Shown piece by piece: positions 26,353 to 35,900 of a DNA stretch of 64,000 nt. Location of the stretch: contig NZ_CP150269.1 of assembly GCF_037976825.1 (NCBI RefSeq), forward strand, positions 2,927,501 through 2,991,500, read 5' to 3'. Position numbers and translations under genes: made by a program. Under the pieces are notes generated by a model, which worked only from the letters and a program-made list of their open reading frames with translations, had not been told where the DNA came from and made no database searches. Origin of the DNA: Paenibacillus sp. FSL K6-1330 (GTDB lineage Bacteria > Bacillota > Bacilli > Paenibacillales > Paenibacillaceae). Every line of letters starts with the position of its first letter. The stretch's first letter is position 1.

Positions 26353-26763
26353 ATGGCAACTCTAAGTGACCACGAAGAGAAGGGAACTCGGGCAGTGTTC
26401 GCGTTTATATCTCGTATTCATGGTGAGGATGAAGGATGCCAGATCAATTTTAATTTTTTTCAGGCTAACCGAATCATTTATGATTTGAATTTTGGGTGGA
26501 CGAATTTGACAATCCGGAATTATATTTCGGTAACTGCTGAATTTCCGCTTGAGTATTTAAATGGTTTTAAATTAGATGGTTTATTTATGTCTTTCGAAAA
26601 ACATTTATACCAGCTGAGCTGGGAGCCAAAGGAACAAGAAGGAATCTATCAGTTGCATTTTTACGGATCGGAACAGGATTTTCAGTTAACCGCCGACATA
26701 GAATCCATTCGAAGATTTGGTTCTCAATTTAAACAGGCCTGGGATGAGGCTCCGTTAGTTTAG
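26353..26763 (+). CDS. Conserved-looking hypothetical protein
   Basis: A 136-residue soluble protein I do not recognise. It has a strong RBS (AAGGAGG, six to ten bases before ATG 26353) and normal composition, with many aromatic residues (NFNFFQANRIIYDLNFGW; LYQLSWEP). There is no signal peptide, membrane helix or clear motif. It lies between glnA and a sigma-factor gene, about 160 bases from the latter, and may be a separate unit. Confidence 0.65.
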   Translation: MATLSDHEEKGTRAVFAFISRIHGEDEGCQINFNFFQANRIIYDLNFGWTNLTIRNYISVTAEFPLEYLNGFKLDGLFMSFEKHLYQLSWEPKEQEGIYQLHFYGSEQDFQLTADIESIRRFGSQFKQAWDEAPLV

Positions 26764-26923
26764 TAGCAATGGCAATAGATTTTGGTTGATGATTTTGGAG
26801 AACCGTTCAGGAATGCAGCCAATACAGAATCGCCCTCCATAAAAGGGAAGATTCTTTTTTTATTTTTCGAAAAAAGGGAACCTTTGCTCACTTCCATGAC
26901 TCTAATTAGACGAGGTGAATCGG

Positions 26924-27460
26924 TTGGAGCTGGAATACTTGAAGCAGATGACGGTGATGGACACACAGACACTGGATAAAATCATGAACTTATACGGAAA
27001 TGATATCTGGAATTACGCTTATTTTCTGACCAAACAGCAAGCACTGGCTGACGATATTGCTCAAGAGGTGTTTATTAAAGCTTATTTTGGCATACATACC
27101 TTTCGCGGTCGGGCGACGCTAAAAACGTGGCTGCTTACAATTACAAGACATACCGCGTATCGATATAAACAGACTTTTTTCTTTCGGAAAGTGACCCTCA
27201 AGGACAAGCTGCTCATAGATGCCTCAAGCCGCTCGGCGGAAGCAGAGTATTTGGATGGGCAGTATACCAATGAAATATGGGCCATGATTATGACCTTACC
27301 CAGGAAGTTCAGGGAGGTGTTGATCCTGGATCTTTACTATGAGATGTCAATAAATCAGATTGCGGAGTTCCTTAACCTAGCGGCGGGTACCGTAAAATCA
27401 AGACTGTATCGGGCAAGGAAAAAAGTACAGAACCTGTTGAAGGAGAATGGCGATGAATGA
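26924..27460 (+). CDS. ECF-type RNA polymerase sigma factor
   Basis: A 178-residue sigma-70 family protein with only regions 2 and 4: region 2 reads QQALADDIAQEVFIKAY then FRGRATLKTWLLTITRHTAYRYK, and region 4 reads LPRKFREVLILDLYYEMSINQIAEFLNLAAGTVKSRLYRARKK-type helix-turn-helix. It would direct polymerase to a small stress or envelope regulon. Start TTG 26924 is preferred because GAGGTG lies seven bases before; GTG 26915 is inside that site. The 3' end overlaps the next gene, a membrane anti-sigma factor candidate. Confidence 0.9.
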   Translation: MELEYLKQMTVMDTQTLDKIMNLYGNDIWNYAYFLTKQQALADDIAQEVFIKAYFGIHTFRGRATLKTWLLTITRHTAYRYKQTFFFRKVTLKDKLLIDASSRSAEAEYLDGQYTNEIWAMIMTLPRKFREVLILDLYYEMSINQIAEFLNLAAGTVKSRLYRARKKVQNLLKENGDE

Positions 27461-28241
27461 GGATAAACCAGATTGGTATTCCCGGGCTAAAAAAGCTCCC
27501 TTTTCAGATGAAAAGTTCACATCTGAAATGAAAAAAAACGTGCATAGGTCCGTGATTTTCACCGACGGCAAGCCTAAACGTCGAAAGCACTTACAAGTTG
27601 GATTTGCTGGAGGGTTAATGCTTCTGATTATTTTAATTGCCTTTCAATTACCTTTTGGCAGAGAGGAACAACAGAGAGCAGGGACTTTACCTCCTGGTAC
27701 GGAAGAGACAATCCGGGCACAAGGCGTAACGGATGAAGGAAGGTTAAGGGTTATTGCAGTTGGACAGGAAAAAATAACGACATTGGGAGCACCGAGCTGC
27801 TTCGGTATCGAAACGGATATGTCGTTTACCGGAAACTACAGCGTACAGTATAGTACTAACCAAGTTACAAATGAAGTAACTACGCTGGGGGATCTTACTT
27901 TTATTCAACCAACATCTGCTCCGGTTGATATGATTCGTCTGCCGTTTCAAGCTGCCGATGTATTTATACTCGCACCGCAATATAGGGACTGTCATGGTAT
28001 ACAAATCTATGCGTTCGCAGTGGAGCATGAAACGGGTAAAGCCGTCCAGCTCCGATTTCAGGATGAATCCTTGGTATCCTACTTTTCATATTATAGACCA
28101 GGTACTACTCCCATGGTTAAAGATAATAAGCTTGTTCTAGAGTCCACGGAGGGGCCGGGTGGGGAAGGTTCGCCGGATTATAAACCCAAACGGATGTATC
28201 GACTGGATCTTAAACAAGGCATTATGGAGCAGGCAAACTAG
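27453..28241 (+). CDS. Probable anti-sigma factor, single-pass membrane protein
   Basis: A 262-residue protein with a short charged N-terminal part (about 48 residues), one membrane helix (VGFAGGLMLLIILIAFQL) and an external domain of about 190 residues. The layout and 8-base overlap with the ECF sigma gene are typical of anti-sigma partners. No zinc-binding HxxxCxxC motif is seen in the N-terminal domain, so it is not a canonical ZAS protein. The start ATG 27453 fits AAGGAGA; ATG 27447 is too close to it. Confidence 0.75.
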   Translation: MNEDKPDWYSRAKKAPFSDEKFTSEMKKNVHRSVIFTDGKPKRRKHLQVGFAGGLMLLIILIAFQLPFGREEQQRAGTLPPGTEETIRAQGVTDEGRLRVIAVGQEKITTLGAPSCFGIETDMSFTGNYSVQYSTNQVTNEVTTLGDLTFIQPTSAPVDMIRLPFQAADVFILAPQYRDCHGIQIYAFAVEHETGKAVQLRFQDESLVSYFSYYRPGTTPMVKDNKLVLESTEGPGGEGSPDYKPKRMYRLDLKQGIMEQAN

Positions 28242-28269
28242 CTATGATACAGCTTCGTGATCTATATAG

Positions 28270-28312
28270 AAAAAGCAAAGAGGTTACCATCCAATTAAGG
28301 GAGGTAACCTAT
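28270..28312 (-). terminator. Terminator of lexA (minus strand)
   Basis: An AGGTTACC/GGTAACCT 8-bp stem (28281-28288 with 28303-28310) is followed, on the minus strand, by CTTTGCTTTTTCTATA. It lies between the convergent anti-sigma and lexA genes and may also weakly serve the plus strand. Confidence 0.65.
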
Positions 28313-28335
28313 TCTTCATAGATAGATATATGAAA

Positions 28336-28962
28336 TTAGTGGACATCCCGGAAGAGTCCGATTACTTTACCGAGAATCGTAACATGGTTCAGGCGCAGTG
28401 GCTCGTAGGTAGGATTCTCCGGTTGCAATCGTACATGATCCTTCTCCTTATAGAAGGTCTTCACAGTTGCTTCGTCTTCCTCTGTCATCGCTACGACAAT
28501 GTCGCCATTGTCTGCAGTTTGCTGCTGGCGAACAATGACATAGTCGCCGCTGTGAATGCCAGCTTCGATCATACTGTCACCAATAACCGACAACATGAAC
28601 ACCTTATCGTCGCCTACATAATGCTGTGGGAGTGGGAAGTAATCCTCAATGTTCTCCATGGCTGTAATAGGAACACCTGCAGTGACTTTTCCGACAACAG
28701 GCACTCTGGCAATGGTGTGAGTAAACAGGCTTGCGCTTTCGGACTCTTCTTGGCCAAGCAGTTCGATTGCTCTTGGTTTCGTAGGGTCACGGCGAATGAG
28801 GCCTTTCTTCTCCAAGCGGTCAAGATGTCCATGGACCGTTGAACTGGAAGCTAGTCCGACAGCCTCGCCGATTTCCCGGACAGAAGGCGGGTAACCCTTG
28901 CTACGAACTTCGTTGCGGATAAACTCTAAGATCGCCAGCTGGCGGCTGGATATTTTCGACAT
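28336..28962 (-). CDS. lexA: SOS repressor LexA
   Basis: A 208-residue repressor. The N-terminal winged helix contains [23 protein letters not shown]. The self-cleavage site is A95-G96 (VTAGVP), with catalytic S130 (GDSM) and K168 (EATVKTF). RecA-stimulated cleavage relieves repression of DNA damage genes. It is divergent from the SOS division inhibitor gene; four LexA boxes lie between the two. Confidence 0.97.
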   Translation of the reverse strand: MSKISSRQLAILEFIRNEVRSKGYPPSVREIGEAVGLASSSTVHGHLDRLEKKGLIRRDPTKPRAIELLGQEESESASLFTHTIARVPVVGKVTAGVPITAMENIEDYFPLPQHYVGDDKVFMLSVIGDSMIEAGIHSGDYVIVRQQQTADNGDIVVAMTEEDEATVKTFYKEKDHVRLQPENPTYEPLRLNHVTILGKVIGLFRDVH

Positions 28963-28996
28963 GCCGTATCAACCCCATTTAGTAACGTTTGGGAAA

Positions 28997-29025
28997 ATTA
29001 TAACATAGAACTTCCGTTCGTACAA
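28997..29025 (-). promoter_or_regulatory. lexA promoter
   Basis: On the minus strand TTGTAC (29025-29020), a 17-base spacer and TATAAT (29002-28997). The first LexA box (29008-29019) lies wholly in the spacer, which explains autorepression. Confidence 0.8.
29008..29019. promoter_or_regulatory. LexA (SOS) box 1
   Basis: GAACTTCCGTTC matches the Bacillus SOS box core GAAC-N4-GTTC. It is located between -35 and -10 of lexA. Confidence 0.85.
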
Positions 29026-29047
29026 ACATAAGTTCTAAATAAAAATA

Positions 29048-29059
29048 GAACAAATGTTC
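29048..29059. promoter_or_regulatory. LexA (SOS) box 2
   Basis: GAACAAATGTTC is a full core match, with flanking A and T making AGAACAAATGTTCT. It is placed between the two divergent promoters. Confidence 0.85.
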
Positions 29060-29068
29060 TTTTTGGTA

Positions 29069-29097
29069 TTGAATCAAACAAGTGTTCGTGTTAATAT
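29069..29097 (+). promoter_or_regulatory. yneA promoter with LexA box 3 in the spacer
   Basis: TTGAAT (29069-29074), 17-base spacer, TAATAT (29092-29097). The spacer carries AAACAAGTGTTC (29076-29087), a LexA box with one mismatch in the left half. Confidence 0.75.
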
Positions 29098-29109
29098 GAA
29101 TCCATAAGA

Positions 29110-29121
29110 GAACACTTGTTT
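29110..29121. promoter_or_regulatory. LexA (SOS) box 4
   Basis: GAACACTTGTTT has one mismatch to GAAC-N4-GTTC. It lies in the early transcribed region of yneA, before its RBS. Confidence 0.6.
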
Positions 29122-29137
29122 GGGAGATGATGATTCC

Positions 29138-29506
29138 ATGTTGAAATACAGTACATACCGTAGCATTTATGAGAACGTTCCAGTGCAAACGAAGTCCTCC
29201 GAGACTTGGATCGATCAATTGAAGTCGAGAATGGCATCCATTCCTTTTATAAAGCTTTTATTCGTTCTGTTAATCGTAGCATCCTGCTGGACAGGGGCAT
29301 ATTCCGTTTTTGCCGGGGGGATGGATAAACCCACGGGGGAGAAGCAGGTTATTGTTCAATATGGCGATAGTTTGTGGCGGATTGCTTCCCTTCATAAACC
29401 GACAGATATGGATACGCGAGTATACCTGGATAGCATCCGAAGAATGAATGGATTGAAGGGTCCGGATATACAGGCAGGAGAGGTGTTGTCTTTACCGGTC
29501 TGGTAA
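29138..29506 (+). CDS. yneA: SOS cell division suppressor YneA-like, LysM domain
   Basis: A 122-residue protein with one membrane helix (about 37-59) and an extracellular LysM domain (about 71-120: QVIVQYGDSLWRIA ... NGLKGPDIQAGEVLSLP). Layout, SOS control and location opposite lexA match B. subtilis YneA, which delays septation after DNA damage and is removed by proteolysis. Start ATG 29138 is preferred, with GGGAGA nine bases before; TTG 29120 is upstream of that RBS. Confidence 0.93.
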   Translation: MLKYSTYRSIYENVPVQTKSSETWIDQLKSRMASIPFIKLLFVLLIVASCWTGAYSVFAGGMDKPTGEKQVIVQYGDSLWRIASLHKPTDMDTRVYLDSIRRMNGLKGPDIQAGEVLSLPVW

Positions 29507-29770
29507 TGGGATGACACTACGAGAAACTCTTTCCTTATATATGTCCCTATTTCTCGCTTCATATTTGTAGGTTTGCCTGACGATGTGATTTCACGCAGTA
29601 TAAGCGTGTTTATAATAGAAGATTATTGATTTCTTGACATAGAGGACTCATTTATAGGCATCATATGTTCATATTTGTTATTAATCAGAGTTTGCAAGGG
29701 TGCAGTTGCCTTGACAAGCTCTTTTTCACATGTTTAAGTTATACATGATATCGGAATTGGAGGAGAAGTC

Positions 29771-29977
29771 ATGGACATCGATACTTTGGTTGAACGCATC
29801 AATGTGCTAGCAAGAAAACAGAAAAGTGAGGGATTGACCGCGGAAGAGCTCAAGGAACGGGCAGAGCTTCGGGAAATATACCTTAATAATATTCGAGGTA
29901 ACTTTAGACAACAGCTGGAATCGATCGAATGGGTTGATGAAAATGAACAAAAAGGCGGCCCGCGATTAAAGCATTAG
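29771..29977 (+). CDS. ynzC: DUF896 protein YnzC-like
   Basis: A 68-residue, helical, charged protein of the DUF896 family, recognisable by RINVLARKQKSEGLTAEELKE and the following R-E-LR-YL-N-RGNF pattern. In B. subtilis it belongs to the SOS-induced yneA-yneB-ynzC operon; here yneB is absent and 264 bases separate it from yneA. RBS GGAGGAG. The role is unknown; a helical hairpin structure is known for the family. Confidence 0.93.
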   Translation: MDIDTLVERINVLARKQKSEGLTAEELKERAELREIYLNNIRGNFRQQLESIEWVDENEQKGGPRLKH

Positions 29978-30043
29978 TCGATCAACTGGAACATGGATCT
30001 ACAACCAGTGATTCATGACCAGATAGTAGGATAGAATTATAAT

Positions 30044-30091
30044 ACTTGGGGTGCCGATTATTCGCGGGAATCGAATACGGTTACCCCAAGT
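30044..30091 (+). promoter_or_regulatory. Long hairpin between ynzC and the next gene
   Basis: ACTTGGGGT (30044-30052) pairs perfectly with ACCCCAAGT (30083-30091). The 30-base interior has further partial pairing (CCG/CGG and ATTCG/CGAAT). Only TTT follows, so it may be a weak terminator or an RNA-stability element. Confidence 0.5.
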
Positions 30092-30137
30092 TTATATGGA
30101 TTGGTAATATATTGAAATTTAATCCAGGGGGAACCAT

Positions 30138-30662
30138 ATGTCACGATCATGGGAAAGAAAAGTCAACAAAAATATGTCACAGCTCAACAAGCAGCGTAAG
30201 AAGCAGGGGCTGACCTCGTACCAAGGCTCTGCCGTTACTGATAAGCATGATGTATTTAAGGGACGTAAATATGTACTTCCGTTAGTGCTTGTTGCATTGG
30301 CTGGTGTGTATGCACTTCTTGGAACGGCGACGTCCGAGGCTGCAGGTGGAAGCAACGATGTACTGAACTGGGTAGGTGTCAGCTTGTACATTCTGTTAGC
30401 GCTTATGATTTTCTTACGCAAGCCTTATTTGAAGATTGAGCGTGCTTCCGTATCCACCATGAAGTTCAATCGGGAACGTCGACTGGCTGTATCGGATATC
30501 GAGAAGATCAAATTGGCTTCGGGTTCCGTCGTGATCCAGGGCAAGGGGAAAGCAGGCAACTGGGTATTCTCGCGTATGATGAATCTTTATGATACGAAAG
30601 CGATGGGCGAAAGATTAGAAGAGTTCGCAAAAACTCATCAAATTCCAGTTGAGCATAATTAA
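30138..30662 (+). CDS. Membrane protein of unknown function, two-helix, PH-like C-terminus
   Basis: A 174-residue protein. The basic N-terminus (about 45 residues) is followed by two membrane helices (YVLPLVLVALAGVYALLG and VGVSLYILLALMIFL) and a 75-residue cytoplasmic part that starts KPYLKIERASVSTMKF. This part looks like a bacterial PH-type beta domain, but I cannot assign a family. RBS AGGGGGAA before ATG 30138. The stop lies 42 bases before the HAD hydrolase, so the two may be co-transcribed. Confidence 0.75.
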   Translation: MSRSWERKVNKNMSQLNKQRKKQGLTSYQGSAVTDKHDVFKGRKYVLPLVLVALAGVYALLGTATSEAAGGSNDVLNWVGVSLYILLALMIFLRKPYLKIERASVSTMKFNRERRLAVSDIEKIKLASGSVVIQGKGKAGNWVFSRMMNLYDTKAMGERLEEFAKTHQIPVEHN

Positions 30663-30704
30663 CAAATAGAATAGATCACAGTGTATATGAGGAGTGGGAG
30701 AGAC

Positions 30705-31496
30705 ATGCCGATAGCTGCGGTTTTGTTTGATTTGGACGACACGTTATTGTGGGATGAACGTAGTGTGGAAGAAGCGTTTGAAGTGACATGCCAGGCCGGA
30801 GCGAACGAGACCGGCATTGATGCCAAAGCACTTTTGGCCGCAGTACGGGAAGAAGCTAGAGCATTATATGAGTCATATGATACTTTTGCTTTTACCAAAA
30901 TGATCGGAATTAACCCTTTCGAAGGCTTGTGGGCTAATTTTACGGCTGGATCACAGCCTGAATTCAGAAAGCTGCAGGAGCTGGCACCCGTATACCGCAA
31001 GGAATCATGGCGACGCGGACTTCAGCGCCTGGGCGTTGATCATGAAACATTGGCCGAAACGTTGGCTGCACAATTCGCTGCTGAACGCAGAACAAGACCC
31101 TATGTATATGAAGAAACGTTTGAAGTTCTGAAGGAATTACAGGGAAATGTAAAGCTGCTGCTTCTCACGAACGGAAGTCCGGATCTGCAGCAGGAGAAGC
31201 TGGACGGTGTTCCAGAACTGGTTCCTTATTTTGATCATATCATCATCTCCGGTGATTTTGGCAAAGGGAAGCCGGATGTTTCCATCTTCCAGCATGCTCT
31301 TGACTTGTTGGGTGTTGAGGCGGATCAAGCCGTGATGGTGGGAGATAAGCTGACCACAGACATTAAAGGCGGGAATGCGGCAGGACTGCATACGGTTTGG
31401 ATCAATCGGGTAAACCGACCTCACGATCCGTCCATTCAACCGAAGTTTGAGATCAAACATTTATCGGAGCTGCATGCCATCGTGGCATCCTTGTAA
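30705..31496 (+). CDS. HAD-superfamily hydrolase, YjjG/YfnB-like
   Basis: A 263-residue phosphatase-like protein. Motif I is LFDLDDTLLW with D9 nucleophile and D11. Motif II is LLTNGS, the motif III lysine is in GKGKPD, and motif IV is MVGDKLTTD. The helical cap between motifs I and II is of the C1 type, as in pyrimidine 5'-nucleotidase YjjG. The substrate is not proven. Start ATG 30705 follows GGAGTGGGAG; an upstream GTG at 30681 is less likely because the conserved strand begins at once after ATG. Confidence 0.88.
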   Translation: MPIAAVLFDLDDTLLWDERSVEEAFEVTCQAGANETGIDAKALLAAVREEARALYESYDTFAFTKMIGINPFEGLWANFTAGSQPEFRKLQELAPVYRKESWRRGLQRLGVDHETLAETLAAQFAAERRTRPYVYEETFEVLKELQGNVKLLLLTNGSPDLQQEKLDGVPELVPYFDHIIISGDFGKGKPDVSIFQHALDLLGVEADQAVMVGDKLTTDIKGGNAAGLHTVWINRVNRPHDPSIQPKFEIKHLSELHAIVASL

Positions 31497-31549
31497 ACTA
31501 CGCAATGAATAACTCACACCCGAATAATGGGTGCGCAATCGTACATAGG

Positions 31550-31591
31550 AACAGCCCTAACAGCAGATTCTGCGGTTATGGGCTGTTTTTT
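31550..31591 (+). terminator. Rho-independent terminator
   Basis: AACAGCCC (31550-31557) pairs with GGGCTGTT (31580-31587), the loop holds a partial inner stem, and TTTTT follows. Confidence 0.8.
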
Positions 31592-31777
31592 GTTGGTTAC
31601 ACAATTGGACTTGAGCCGTGCATTTGGCAATGATAAACGTCACACAATTGTAAGCTGCATGAGATAGAAGTAAAAGAATAATGCGATATAATGGATTAGG
31701 TAACTTAACGAGGTTTGGTAATGACCATTACTTGAATGAACCATACATAGCCCTATTTTGTAAAAGAGGTGTAGAGC

Positions 31778-32182
31778 ATGACCCGAAAAAAGATAGCCTT
31801 ACTTGCGGCCATGGTGCTGATGGCGGTTGCGCTTGCCGCATGTAATGACAGCAAAGCGGAATCTGGAGAAGATGTGATGGCGGAACCCATCATAGTCGAG
31901 CTGTCTCTGACGCCGGAGAGTATTAAGGCTGGCGAGAAGGTGCTGATCGAAGCGAAGGTGACGCAAGCCGGCAGTCCGGTGGAAGATGCGAACAATGTGG
32001 AATTTGAAGTCACGCTGGAAGGCGGAGGCGTTCAGGCGAAGGTACCGGTTAAGCATGATCAAGACGGGGTTTACAAAATGGAGAAAACCTTCGATGAGGC
32101 TGGAACCTATCGCATCGTTTCCCATGTCACGGCGAGAGGACAGCATTCCATGCCGTTGAAGGAACTGAAGGTAACGGAGTAA
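31778..32182 (+). CDS. YtkA-like domain lipoprotein
   Basis: A 134-residue secreted lipoprotein: signal peptide MTRKKIALLAAMVLMAVALAA, then the lipobox cysteine C22. The mature part is one beta-rich domain (about 38-134) of the YtkA/FixH type (LSLTPESIKAGEKVLIEAKV ... DGVYKMEKTFDEAGTYRIVSHV). Members are often found with heme-copper oxidase or copper genes, but here it stands alone with RBS AAGAGGTG and its own terminator, so the role is open. Confidence 0.85.
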   Translation: MTRKKIALLAAMVLMAVALAACNDSKAESGEDVMAEPIIVELSLTPESIKAGEKVLIEAKVTQAGSPVEDANNVEFEVTLEGGGVQAKVPVKHDQDGVYKMEKTFDEAGTYRIVSHVTARGQHSMPLKELKVTE

Positions 32183-32196
32183 AGCATCGCTAATAA

Positions 32197-32243
32197 ATAA
32201 GGCAGCACATGGTCCGCAAGGCGGATCGATGTGCTGCCTTATT
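32197..32243. terminator. Bidirectional terminator
   Basis: AAGGCAGCACAT pairs perfectly with ATGTGCTGCCTT, with an inner stem GTCCGC/GCGGAT-type. A and T runs lie on either side. It serves the lipoprotein gene (plus) and mtnD (minus). Confidence 0.85.
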
Positions 32244-32272
32244 TCGTCTTCCTATTCAATCTGCCCGCAGGC

Positions 32273-32809
32273 TTATTGGAATTGAGGATCTTCTACCGGT
32301 GTAGCAACCCAGCCGTTCTCTTCAATGAAAAGACGAACAGCGATGATCTGCTTGTTCTCCATCAATGTGAAGAAGTGAGGTGTATTTTCCGGTACGGAAA
32401 TGACATCGCCTGGTTCAAGCTCAACATTAAAGTAACCGACATCGTCGGAGCCCTTAATAATGAAGATTCCTTTACCGCCGACAATCGCACGGATTTCATC
32501 TTCCGCGTGGGTGTGAACCTCTTCGAATTTTTTCAGCAGGTCCTCGATATTGGGCGTGGATTCGGAAAGTGTGATGACATCCCAAATTTTGTAGCCGCGT
32601 CTTGCAGCCAAGTCACGAATTTCTTCATCATAGATGTCCAAAATGCGCTTCTTATCGTCATCACTAAGCTTGAAATTTTCTTGAAGCGCTGCCGGGAGTT
32701 TTTCCATATTCCAGTGCTCGTAAACAACCTCTTGGTTACTCAGGAATTCCCGAACATTTTCTTCTCCAGTAATGCGTTCGTTCGTGTTGCGAATCACAAT
32801 CTCTGCCAT
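32273..32809 (-). CDS. mtnD: Acireductone dioxygenase
   Basis: A 178-residue cupin enzyme of the methionine salvage pathway. It oxidises acireductone to the keto-acid precursor of methionine (Fe form) or to an off-pathway product with CO (Ni form). Metal ligands are H99, H101 and E105 in HTHAEDE, and H145 in TPHFF. No other salvage gene (mtnA, K, W, X, B) is next to it; it is divergent from metH, with 169 bases between. Confidence 0.94.
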   Translation of the reverse strand: MAEIVIRNTNERITGEENVREFLSNQEVVYEHWNMEKLPAALQENFKLSDDDKKRILDIYDEEIRDLAARRGYKIWDVITLSESTPNIEDLLKKFEEVHTHAEDEIRAIVGGKGIFIIKGSDDVGYFNVELEPGDVISVPENTPHFFTLMENKQIIAVRLFIEENGWVATPVEDPQFQ

Positions 32810-32978
32810 AGCTTTAACCCTCTTTCTCCCGTTGGATTAATATGTATTATAGCCCCCCTCACAGCATTTGTCATCTGCAAATGTTGATTTGTACCCATTG
32901 CAACGCAATATTTCGGCTTTTCTATTGAAAAATATTCTGATACACTAAGATTTAACGTTTTCGGGGGAGGTTTATGAG

Positions 32979-35900
32979 TTGAACAAGCCTAGCTTACAAG
33001 AAGTACTTAAAGAACGAATATTAATTCTTGATGGTGCCATGGGCACAATGATCCAGCAGGAGGACCTCTCAGCTGAAGATTTTGGCGGCCCGGACCTTGA
33101 TGGCTGTAATGAAATGCTGGTCATTCATCGACCGGATGTCATTCAAAAAATACATGAACAATATCTTGAAGCAGGTGCTGACCTGATCGAAACCAATACG
33201 TTTGGCGCAACCTCCGTTGTGCTTGCTGAATACGATATTCCTGAGCTTGCCCGGGAAATCAACCTGAAAGCGGCTCACTTGGCCCGCGCAGCGGTTGAAA
33301 AATATTCCACGCCGGACAACCCGCGCTATGTGGTAGGAGCCATGGGTCCGACAACCAAGACGTTATCGGTTACCGGTGGTGTGACCTTTGCCGAATTGAT
33401 CGAGAGCTACGAGGAGCAAGCCGTTGCTTTGATTGAAGGCGGGGTTGATGCGCTTCTGCTCGAAACATCGCAGGATACATTAAACGTGAAGGCCGGGAGC
33501 ATTGGGATTCGCCAAGCGTTTGATAAAACGGGCGTCACGCTTCCAATTATGATATCCGGTACGATCGAACCGATGGGAACGACGCTGGCCGGACAAAATA
33601 TAGAAGCATTCTACATTTCTTTGGAGCATCTGAATCCCGTATCGATTGGCCTTAACTGTGCAACGGGCCCGGAATTCATGCGTGACCATATTCGCTCCTT
33701 ATCCGAAATGTCGAGAAGTGCCATCAGCTGTTATCCTAACGCGGGTCTCCCAGACGAGAACGGGCAGTACCATGAATCCCCTGAATCGTTGGCTCAAAAG
33801 ATGGGGGCTTTTGCTGAAAAAGGCTGGCTCAACATCGCCGGCGGATGCTGTGGGACAACACCCGACCATATTCGCGCTTTAAAACAAACGATGGATGGCT
33901 TCTCCCCGCGACCGCTGGATGGTGGGCATTTGCCGGCATTATCCGGTATCGAGCCGGTATATATTGAGCAGGAAAACCGACCTTATATGGTAGGGGAGAG
34001 AACGAATGTTCTGGGTTCCAGAAAGTTTAAGCGTTTAATTGTAGAAGGTAAATATGAGGAAGCCTCCGAGATCGCTCGTGCCCAGGTCAAGAATGGTGCG
34101 CATGTCATTGATGTTTGCGTACAGGATCCGGATCGTGAAGAATCGGAAGACATGATTAAGTTCCTGGAGCTAGTAGTTAAAAAGGTTAAAGTGCCGCTCA
34201 TGATCGATACCACGGATCCGGCTGTTATTGACCTGGCGCTGCAATATTCGCAAGGGAAAGCGATTATTAACTCCATTAACCTTGAAGACGGTGAAGAGAA
34301 ATTTGAGCATGTGATCCCGTTGGTGCATAAATACGGTGCCGCGGTTGTCGTAGGAACCATTGATGAGACCGGTCAGGCAATCCATCGTGACGACAAGCTG
34401 AAGGTGGCCCAGCGTTCTTATGATCTGTTGGTCAACAAATATGGCGTTTCGCCGGAGGACATTATTTTCGACACGCTTGTATTCCCGGTAGGTACAGGGG
34501 ACGAGCAGTATATCGGATCAGCCAAGGAAACGATTGAAGGCATCCGCATAATAAAAGAAGCCATGCCAAAAGTGCATACGATTCTCGGAATCAGTAACGT
34601 TTCCTTCGGATTGCCGGAAGCGGGCCGTGAAGTCCTGAACTCCGTGTATCTGTATGAGTGCACAAAAGCCGGATTGGACTACGCAATCGTAAATACCGAG
34701 AAGCTGGAGCGTTATGCATCCATTCCCGAAGAAGAGCGTCGCCTGGCCGAGGATCTGATTTACAGAACCAATGATGAGACGTTGGCGGCTTTTGTCGCGG
34801 CATTCCGGGATAAAAAGATAGAGAAGAAGGTTAAGGTATCCAATCTGACACTCGAGGAGCGACTAGCATCCTATGTAGTGGAAGGTTCTAAGGAAGGCCT
34901 CATTCCGGACTTAGATATAGCATTGACCAAATATGGCGCGCTCGAGATCATTAATGGACCACTGATGGCCGGGATGACCGAGGTTGGACGTTTGTTCAAC
35001 AACAATGAACTGATTGTCGCGGAGGTGCTGCAAAGTGCCGAAGTAATGAAGGCCTCCGTAGCGTATCTGGAATCCTTTATGGAGAAAAACGAGACGTCGG
35101 TCAAAGGGAAAATCATGCTTGCCACCGTGAAGGGGGACGTGCACGATATCGGTAAAAATCTGGTGGAGATCATCTTGTCCAACAATGGTTATCAAATCAT
35201 TAATTTGGGTATAAAAGTACCACCGGAGCAAATTATCGAGGCATACCGCCGTGAGCAGCCTGATGCCATCGGCTTGTCCGGTTTGCTGGTGAAGTCGGCC
35301 CAACAGATGGTATCCACCGCCCAGGATTTGAAAAACGCAGGCATTAGCGTTCCGATCATGGTAGGGGGGGCGGCTCTGACACGGAAATTCACGAAGACCC
35401 GCATTCGTCCCGAGTATGACGGCATGGTGCTCTATGCCAAGGACGCCATGGATGGTCTTGCGTTGGCCAACCAGCTCAGCGATCCGGTGCAGCGGACGAG
35501 AATAGCGGAAGAGATTAAGGCAGAGCAGGAAGCTGATGCTGCCGCTCCGCAAGTGGTTAAAGTGATGCCGAAGCTGTCAGAAGGACTGCGATCCAAAATT
35601 TCGACCGATGCTCCTGTATATTTACCGCCGGATATGGAGCGGCATGTGCTCCGGAATTATCCGATTTCGCACATTCTGCCTTATATCAACATGCAGATGC
35701 TGTTAGGACATCATTTAGGCCTGAAAGGCTCAGTGGAACAGCTGCTGAAAGCCAATGACCCGAAGGCGGTATCGCTTAAGGAAACCGTTGATGGTATTCT
35801 GGAAGAGGCCGTTCAATCGGGGATCATACAGGCGCACGCAATGTACCGTTTCTTCCCGGCACAGTCAAGAGGAAATGATATTCTCATATACGATCCAAAA

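Noticed and set aside
32820..32978. Possible SAM (S-box) riboswitch upstream of metH
   Set aside because: The space is short and none of the conserved S-box stems or a terminator could be found.
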